A stretch of DNA of 8,537 nucleotides from Planctomycetota bacterium (GTDB lineage Bacteria > Planctomycetota > UBA1135 > UBA2386), in the NCBI GenBank assembly GCA_947455805.1, contig CANGSN010000111.1, positions 1 through 8,537 of the forward strand, in the 5' to 3' direction. The translations under genes were made by a program, and so were the position numbers. The notes under the pieces were generated by a model, which worked only from the letters and a program-made list of their open reading frames with translations, had not been told where the DNA came from and searched no databases. Every line of letters starts with the position of its first letter. Within the stretch, counting starts at the first letter, position 1. Positions 1 through 4,190 of the stretch are shown piece after piece.

Positions 1-363
1 GACGAAGCCAGCGCGCGCGCGGTCTGGGTGCCGGCGCGCAACGCGGTGTTCGTCGCCATCGCCGGCGCGCACGCCGAAGCGCTCGGTGCCGACACCGTCG
101 TCGCCGGCTTCAACCGCGAGGAGGCCGCCACCTTCCCCGACAACTCGGCGGCGTTCCTCGCTGCGGCCACGGCGTGCCTCGGCCTCGGTACGCGCATCGG
201 CGTCGCGGTCGTGAGTCCGACGATCGACTGGGACAAGCCGCGCATCGTCGACGAAGCACGGCGGCTCGGTTTCACCGCCGCCGACTTCTGGTCGTGCTAC
301 GAGGGCGGCAGTGCGCCATGCGGGCGCTGCGAGTCCTGCCTGCGCAGCCGCTGGCGCAGCTGA
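1..363 (+). CDS. queC: 7-cyano-7-deazaguanine synthase QueC, 3' end (5' truncated by window)
   Basis: The reading frame is open from base 1 and stops with TGA at 361-363, so only the last 120 residues are present. QueC converts 7-carboxy-7-deazaguanine, ammonia and ATP to preQ0 in the cytosol, for queuosine tRNA modification or other deazaguanine pathways. Visible family marks are VPARN (usually VPGRN) near the left edge, GFNREEAATFPDNS, the SPTIDWDKPRIV segment, and the C-terminal zinc-binding pattern WSCYEGGSAPCGRCESC with four cysteines spaced C-x7-C-x2-C-x2-C. The protein ends shortly after the last cysteine, as is normal for the family. No other queuosine gene is visible here. The gene converges on the prepilin gene with only 15 bp between the stops. 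The family call is firm. The pathway product is inferred from the family. Confidence 0.93.
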   Translation, partial: DEASARAVWVPARNAVFVAIAGAHAEALGADTVVAGFNREEAATFPDNSAAFLAAATACLGLGTRIGVAVVSPTIDWDKPRIVDEARRLGFTAADFWSCYEGGSAPCGRCESCLRSRWRS

Positions 364-378
364 ACGCCGACGTCGCGC

Positions 379-1041
379 TCAGCGCAGCGGCCGCCACAGG
401 TTGCCGTCGGCACCAGGTACGTCGAGCGCCAGCTGCCCGCCGAGTTCGTCGGCGGCGCCGCCGAGCAGAGCGGCACCGGCCGGCGGCACCTGGCTAGGGC
501 CGTCGTAGGTCGCGCCCCTCGCGACCAGGATCTCCCCGGTCTGGTTGACGAAGAACGTCGCTGTGCCGGTGCGCCCGCGCGCCACCGGCCAGGCGAGGCA
601 GGACCAGGCGAGCTCGGCGCCGTCGGCGTCGACGTTGCCGGCGTTGGCCGCGGTGGCCAGCTGGCCGACCCCGCTCGTGTCCGGCAGGTACATCGCCAGC
701 AGATAACCGCGGCTCTGGCACAGGCCGTTGGCCCCGAGGGTGCCCATCGACTGCGGCAGGTAGGGAGGCTCGAGCATCAGGCCGTCCGGCAGCATGCGCA
801 GGCCGGACAGCTGGTCGAGGCCGATCGGCTCGCCCACGCCGTCATGGTCGGTGTCGACGACGACCCGCGTGACGGCCTGCGTTTGCACGGTCGCGAGCGT
901 GCGCAGCGAAGCGACGACGGCGCGTTCGTTCGCCACCGCACGACTGCTGAGCAGGTTCGGCACCGCGATGCCGGCGATGATGCTCACGACCGTCGCCACG
1001 ATCATCAACTCGACCAACGTGAAACCGGTTTGGCCGCGCAT
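379..1041 (-). CDS. Prepilin-type N-methylation protein (type IV pilin / GspG-like pseudopilin)
   Basis: This encodes a 220-residue protein. It begins with a short basic leader and the class III signal MRGQTG|FTLVELMIV, with predicted prepilin-peptidase cleavage after Gly6, methylated Phe7 and the conserved Glu at mature position 5. A single hydrophobic helix follows (about residues 7-28), with the usual AVPNLL ending. The globular part has two cysteines (108 and 148) that could form a disulfide, an EF-hand-like acidic loop D63-x-D-x-D-G-x-x-E71, and a pseudopilin-like stretch ending in FFVNQTGEI. I chose the ATG at 1041 over the longer open frame to 1158 because the leader then fits the prepilin pattern and a GGGAGG lies 11 nt upstream. 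No pilus or type II secretion genes adjoin it, so it appears to be an orphan subunit that uses machinery encoded elsewhere. Whether it is a pilin or a secretion pseudopilin cannot be decided. Confidence 0.87.
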   Translation of the reverse strand: MRGQTGFTLVELMIVATVVSIIAGIAVPNLLSSRAVANERAVVASLRTLATVQTQAVTRVVVDTDHDGVGEPIGLDQLSGLRMLPDGLMLEPPYLPQSMGTLGANGLCQSRGYLLAMYLPDTSGVGQLATAANAGNVDADGAELAWSCLAWPVARGRTGTATFFVNQTGEILVARGATYDGPSQVPPAGAALLGGAADELGGQLALDVPGADGNLWRPLR

Positions 1042-1052
1042 AGGACATCCAG

Positions 1053-1060
1053 CCTCCCTT
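1053..1060 (-). promoter_or_regulatory. Shine-Dalgarno sequence of the prepilin gene
   Basis: On the minus strand this reads AAGGGAGG and ends 11 nt before the ATG at 1041. It fixes the short start over the upstream in-frame ATG at 1158. Its 5' side overlaps the arm of a small hairpin (CTTCC, 4-nt loop, GGAAG at 1058-1071), so the site may be partly structured in the mRNA. Confidence 0.6.
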
Positions 1061-1110
1061 CCGTGAGGAAGCGATCGGATGCACGCCCGCCGCTCCGCCA
1101 AGTCGTCGTG

Positions 1111-1184
1111 GTGCGGCCGCCATGGCACGGCGGCCATGGTCCGTGCGGATTTCCTCAAGTCGGCCGCACGGCGCGCGCGCGGCC
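1111..1184. repeat. Nested inverted repeats in the prepilin-folP divergent intergenic region
   Basis: The 170-bp gap between the divergent starts holds three perfect inverted repeats that share arms: GTGCGGCCG (1111-1119) with CGGCCGCAC (1161-1169); GGCCGCC (1115-1121) with GGCGGCC (1129-1135), 7-nt loop; and GGCCGC (1162-1167) with GCGGCC (1179-1184). A run of alternating GC lies at 1171-1181. The pairings are partly mutually exclusive. They could be protein-binding palindromes, an RNA switch if transcribed, or simply a product of high GC content. Confidence 0.35.
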
Positions 1185-1194
1185 CGGCGCCGCC

Positions 1195-1200
1195 TATGCT
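1195..1200 (+). promoter_or_regulatory. Possible -10 hexamer of folP
   Basis: TATGCT is an AT-rich island in very GC-rich sequence, 11 nt before the chosen folP ATG. A start of transcription 6-8 nt after it would leave a 5' leader of only a few bases, which fits the absence of a Shine-Dalgarno sequence. No matching -35 element is visible. Confidence 0.3.
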
Positions 1201-1211
1201 CCCGGCTCGCC

Positions 1212-2015
1212 ATGGTCGGCACCTTCGCCATCCTCAATCTCACGCGCGACTCCTTCTCCGACGGCGGCCGCTACCTGCTGCCGGAGCCAGCACTCGCCCA
1301 CGCCGAACGCCTGCTCGCCGCGGGGGCGAACGTGCTGGACGTCGGCGCCGAGTCGACGCATCCCGACGCCGAGGACGTCCCGGTCGACGAAGAGCTGCGC
1401 CGGCTGGTGCCGGTGGTGCAGGCGCTGCTGGCGCGCGGGGCCGAGGTCAGCGTCGACACGCGCAAGCCCGAGGTGATGACGGCGATGGGGGCGCTCGGCG
1501 TGCACTGGTGGAACGACGTCGACGGCTTTCGTTCGCCGGCGGCGATGGCGGCGGTGGCCGCCGCTCCGCCGCACGTACGCTTCGTGGTCATGTTCCACCG
1601 GAACCAGGCGTCGCGCGCGGACCGGCGCGAACTCGGTGTCGACGGCCTGCTGACGGACCTCGAGGCGTTCGTCGAGGAACGGCGCTCAGCCTTCGCCGCG
1701 GCCGGCGTGCTGCCGCAGCGGCTGGTGTTCGATCCGGGCATGGGCTTCTTCCTCGGCCGCGAGGCTGCACCGAGCCTGCACGTGCTGCACCACCTGAAGC
1801 ACCTCGTGCGCACCGCCGGTACCCTGCTGGTCTCGGTGTCGCGCAAGTCGTTCGTCGGCGAGGTCACCGGCCTGCCGGTGGGCGAGCGCGGGCCTGGCAG
1901 CCTCGCCGCCGAGCTGTGGGCGGCGCGGGCCGGTGCTTCCTGGATCCGCACCCACGATCCGGCGGCGTTCCGTTCGGCCTGGGCGGTCGAAACGGCGATC
2001 GCGCGGGCGCTGTAG
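1212..2015 (+). CDS. folP: Dihydropteroate synthase (divergent subfamily)
   Basis: The 267-residue protein matches the pterin-binding TIM-barrel family. DHPS joins 6-hydroxymethyl-7,8-dihydropterin diphosphate to p-aminobenzoate in folate synthesis. Motifs in order: ILNLTRDSFSDGG (residues 7-19; usual NxTPDSFSDGG), DVGAESTHP (43-51; usual DxGGESTRP), SVDTRKPEV (80-88), WNDVDGF (100-106), FDPGMGFF (173-180), SVSRKSFVGEVTG (208-220) and the C-terminal RTHD (246-249). The ATG at 1212 is preferred because family members start only a few residues before the first motif. In-frame starts upstream (ATG 1122, GTG 1143) would add an Arg-rich tail that looks non-coding. Both substrate loops are divergent (Pro to Arg at 12, Arg to His at 50). 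No other folate gene is adjacent. The gene ends in TAG, 147 bp before the coiled-coil gene, and co-transcription is possible. Confidence 0.88.
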   Translation: MVGTFAILNLTRDSFSDGGRYLLPEPALAHAERLLAAGANVLDVGAESTHPDAEDVPVDEELRRLVPVVQALLARGAEVSVDTRKPEVMTAMGALGVHWWNDVDGFRSPAAMAAVAAAPPHVRFVVMFHRNQASRADRRELGVDGLLTDLEAFVEERRSAFAAAGVLPQRLVFDPGMGFFLGREAAPSLHVLHHLKHLVRTAGTLLVSVSRKSFVGEVTGLPVGERGPGSLAAELWAARAGASWIRTHDPAAFRSAWAVETAIARAL

Positions 2016-2162
2016 CTCTCCGGGTCTTCCCGCACTGCGCTCGGCGAAGCTCCCGGTCCCGGTGTTGGACACCCCGAGTGCCGTTGGCGTCTCAAGTTCG
2101 CGCTGGCGGACGCCGAAACTGCTGCCGTCGTGGCGCCGCTCGTCGGCGTCCGCGCGGAGCCA
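2016..2162 (+). other. Intergenic region between folP and the coiled-coil gene
   Basis: This 147-bp gap has no convincing small gene. It contains two weak hairpins: CGGG-TCTT-CCCG at 2021-2032, just after the folP stop, and GGTGT-TGG-ACACC at 2061-2073. Neither has a U tract. No clear -35/-10 pair or Shine-Dalgarno sequence precedes the next gene. An in-frame GTG at 2130 could extend that gene by 11 codons. Confidence 0.4.
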
Positions 2163-3005
2163 ATGGAATCCGTCAACGAGATCAAGGAAGCCCTGTCGGC
2201 GCGTTCGCGTACGGCCACCCTCGACGAGCTGGCCAGCGAAGGTCGCAAGCGGGTGCGCCTGATCCGCGCCGAGCAAGTCGCGGCGATGATCAGCAAGGCG
2301 GTGCATGCCGCCATCGAGCATTCGGGCCTGATCGCGCCCGAGGAAGTCGAGAAGCTGGTCGAGAAGAGCCGCGTCGAGTTCCGCTCGATCCTGAAGGAAC
2401 GGGAGCAGGAGCTGCAGCGCGCGCACGACAACGAGAAGGCGCTGGAGATGCGCGAGGGCGAGCTCAACGAGCTTCGCCAGCGCTTCGCCGCGCTGACGGA
2501 TGCGATGACGACGACCCGCCGCGAGCTCGAGGAGGCCCGCGCCGAGAGCGACGCGTTGCGCGAGCACGTGCGGAACCTGCGGGCACAGCCGGTAGCCGCA
2601 CCGGTGGCGGCGGTCGTGCCGGCCGCCGTGCCGTCGAGCGACCTGCTGATGTCGATGGTGCAGGAGATGGCCAACCTGAAGGCCAACCTGATGAACGTGC
2701 AGGCGCAGCGCGCGGCCGCACCCGCGAGCCCTGCACCGGCCGCGCCAGCACCGGCCGCGCCCGACTTCAGCGCCGCGTTCGAGAAGCTCGCCGGCGCACT
2801 CAACGATCGGCTCGAGAATCTCGGCAAGAAGATGGGCGTCAGCGCCGCCGTCGCCGGCGATCAGCCGGTCGACTTCGGCGGCCTGTTCAAGGACGAGGGC
2901 AAGCAGCTCGAGTCCAACATGGACAACATCGAGGTCAAGCAGAAGGCCGGTGGCGGCATCGCCGCGAACCTGGCGCGCTTGAAGAAGCTCAAGGGCGGCG
3001 GCTGA
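2163..3005 (+). CDS. Coiled-coil protein with Ala/Pro linkers, putative partner of the actin-like protein
   Basis: I do not recognise a named family. The 280-residue product is cytoplasmic, with no signal peptide or membrane segment. Parts in order: an N-terminal helical region (about 1-58) with a basic RKRVRLIRAEQ stretch; a long, highly charged predicted coiled coil (about 60-142) with heptad-like Leu spacing; a Pro/Ala/Val linker (143-157); a short amphipathic helix (160-183, SDLLMSMVQEMANLKANL); a second Ala/Pro linker (184-200) built from a DNA tandem repeat; an amphipathic helix (202-224); and a C-terminal tail (233-280) ending in a Lys-rich helix and Gly-Gly-Gly. The ATG at 2163 is taken because GTG 2130 adds only unlikely residues. 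The actin-like gene follows 62 bp after its stop, which suggests an operon. A role as filament linker, nucleator or scaffold is inference from context. Confidence 0.8.
   Translation: MESVNEIKEALSARSRTATLDELASEGRKRVRLIRAEQVAAMISKAVHAAIEHSGLIAPEEVEKLVEKSRVEFRSILKEREQELQRAHDNEKALEMREGELNELRQRFAALTDAMTTTRRELEEARAESDALREHVRNLRAQPVAAPVAAVVPAAVPSSDLLMSMVQEMANLKANLMNVQAQRAAAPASPAPAAPAPAAPDFSAAFEKLAGALNDRLENLGKKMGVSAAVAGDQPVDFGGLFKDEGKQLESNMDNIEVKQKAGGGIAANLARLKKLKGGG
2733..2762 (+). repeat. 15-bp tandem repeat, two copies, in the Ala/Pro linker
   Basis: The unit gcaccggccgcgcca occurs at 2733-2747 and again at 2748-2762 with one change in the last base. It stays in frame and encodes Ala/Pro repeats in the second linker of the coiled-coil protein. 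It probably arose by replication slippage, and linker length may vary between strains. Confidence 0.8.
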
Positions 3006-3053
3006 GTCCGCGGCCGGCGCCGAATCCACATTCCACGCAGAACATCCGGGGAC

Positions 3054-3063
3054 AAGGGCGGAG
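3054..3063 (+). promoter_or_regulatory. Ribosome-binding site of the actin-like gene
   Basis: A purine-rich AAGGGCGGAG lies upstream of ATG 3068, with AAGGG 9 nt and GGAG 4 nt from the start codon. It favours ATG 3068 over the in-frame ATG at 3113 (residue 16), which lies closer to the first nucleotide-binding motif. The 62-bp gap after the coiled-coil gene has no clear promoter. Confidence 0.55.
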
Positions 3064-3067
3064 ACAC

Positions 3068-4108
3068 ATGACGCAGAACAAGAATGAACAGAGCCAGGAC
3101 CATGGCGCAGACATGGCCATCGCGTTGGGCAAGGGCCTCGACGTCGGCACGGCGAACCTCGCGGCCGCAGTGCAGAACGAGGATGGCGGCATCACGGTGA
3201 CCGTCGAGCGCAACGCGTTCCTCGACATCCCGAGCGACGTCTACAGCAAGAACATGCTGACCAAGCTGAAGGTGCCCTACGTGGTGCACAACGGCAAGCT
3301 GGTCGTCATCGGCGAGGCTGCGTTCGAGCTTGCCAACGTGTTCGGGCGCGAGACCCGTCGCCCGATGTGCGACGGCCTGATCAGCCCGAACGAGCAGGAC
3401 GCGCTGCCGATGATGAAGATGATCATCCAGAAGATCCTGGGTGAGCCGCGCGTCGCGGGCGAGAACTGCTACTTCTGCGTGCCGGCCCCGTCGCTGGACG
3501 TCGACAACAACGTCGTCTACCACCAGGGCCTGTTCGAGAGCCTGATCAACAAGCTCGGCTACAAGGCGCACGCCATCAACGAGGCGCACGCGGTGATCTT
3601 CGCCGAGCTGGCGGAGAGCGACTTCACCGGCATCGGCCTGTCCTTCGGCGGCGGCATGGCCAACGCCTGCATCGCCTACAAGTCGATCCCTTGCCTGTCG
3701 TTCTCGGTGGCGCGCGGCGGCGACTGGATCGACAAGAACGTCGCCAACGTGCTCGGCTGTCCGCGCAGCAAGGCGGCGCACATCAAGGAGCGCGGCATCG
3801 ACATCCGCGACCCGAAGAGCCGCGAGGAAGAGGCGGTCTCGATCTACTACCGCAGCCTGATCAACTACGTGCTGCAGAACATCAAGCAGCGCTTCGAGAC
3901 GGGCCAGAACATGCCGAGCTTCCAGCACCCGATCGACATCGCGTGCGCTGGCGGCACGTCGCTGGTCGGCGGCTTCATCGAGGTCTTCCGCGACGAGTTC
4001 GCCAAGATCGACTTCCCGATCCCGGTCGGTCGCATCTTCCGCAGCGAAGAAGCGCTGACCGCGGTGGCCAAGGGCTGCCTGGTCGCCGCCGCGATCGGCG
4101 AAGGCTGA
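3068..4108 (+). CDS. Actin/MreB-fold ATPase-like protein
   Basis: The 346-residue protein has the actin/Hsp70/MreB core in order: phosphate-1 loop GKGLDVGTANLAAAV (residues 21-35); MreB-like VIGEAAFELANVF (80-92) and RRPMCDGLIS (97-106); strand CYFCVPAPSLD (134-144, compare VCVPSG in MreB); AINEAHAVIFAE (169-180) where MreB has EPLAAAIG; phosphate-2 loop GLSFGGGMANACI (190-202); ARGGDWIDKNVANVLG (215-230); and adenosine motif DIACAGGTSLVGGF (290-303). There is no transmembrane segment or MreB-type amphipathic N-terminus; the first 15 residues are polar and Gln/Asn-rich. The usual phosphate-2 Asp (DxGGGT) is Ser192. Length fits MreB, ParM or MamK (330-350). By eye the gene looks less GC-rich than its neighbours. 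It is too divergent to call mreB. It may polymerise with, or be regulated by, the upstream coiled-coil protein. PilM-like, FtsA-like and Hsp70-like identities fit less well. Confidence 0.85.
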   Translation: MTQNKNEQSQDHGADMAIALGKGLDVGTANLAAAVQNEDGGITVTVERNAFLDIPSDVYSKNMLTKLKVPYVVHNGKLVVIGEAAFELANVFGRETRRPMCDGLISPNEQDALPMMKMIIQKILGEPRVAGENCYFCVPAPSLDVDNNVVYHQGLFESLINKLGYKAHAINEAHAVIFAELAESDFTGIGLSFGGGMANACIAYKSIPCLSFSVARGGDWIDKNVANVLGCPRSKAAHIKERGIDIRDPKSREEEAVSIYYRSLINYVLQNIKQRFETGQNMPSFQHPIDIACAGGTSLVGGFIEVFRDEFAKIDFPIPVGRIFRSEEALTAVAKGCLVAAAIGEG

Positions 4109-4149
4109 GTGCGCTGCGGCCTCCGCCGCGCGACACCGAGTGCAGCACA

Positions 4150-4171
4150 CGGCCCGGGGCGACCCGGGCCG
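4150..4171. terminator. Palindromic hairpin between convergent genes, likely bidirectional terminator
   Basis: CGGCCCGGG (4150-4158), loop GCGA (4159-4162) and CCCGGGCCG (4163-4171) form a perfect 9-bp GC stem closed by a GNRA-type tetraloop on the plus strand. It lies in the 82-bp gap between the stops of the actin-like gene (4108) and the amidase (4191), where both transcripts end. There is no U tract, so it is not a classical intrinsic terminator. It could act as a U-less terminator or as a 3'-end protecting structure. Confidence 0.6.
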
Positions 4172-4190
4172 CGTCGCTCGTGGGCGCTGC

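Noticed and set aside
340..359. Inverted repeat CTGCGC/GCGCAG at the end of queC as a terminator
   Set aside because: Only 6 bp with an 8-nt loop, inside coding sequence, and no U tract. Such matches are common at this GC content.
2031..2050. Resemblance of CACTGCGCTCGG to part of the ColE1/pUC origin region
   Set aside because: The match is only about 12 bp and the surroundings do not continue it. It is not a vector or origin remnant.
1271..3029. Long minus-strand frames over folP and the coiled-coil gene
   Set aside because: They give Ser/Arg- or Leu/Arg-rich shadow translations without motifs, while the plus strand carries DHPS motifs and a regular coiled coil.
1079..3067. Plus-strand open frame reading into the actin-like gene from 1079
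   Set aside because: Upstream of 3068 the frame is out of phase with folP and the coiled-coil gene and encodes Arg/Gly-rich noise. Recognisable actin-fold sequence and a ribosome-binding site begin only at 3068.
379..4108. Actin-like protein as PilM with the nearby prepilin, forming a type IV pilus locus
   Set aside because: The prepilin is on the other strand beyond folP, and no pilN, pilO, pilQ or ATPase genes are present. The actin-like motifs resemble MreB more than PilM.
2861..4150. Minus-strand frame opposite the actin-like gene
   Set aside because: It is an antisense shadow with biased Asp/Val/Arg/His composition; the plus-strand actin fold is unambiguous.
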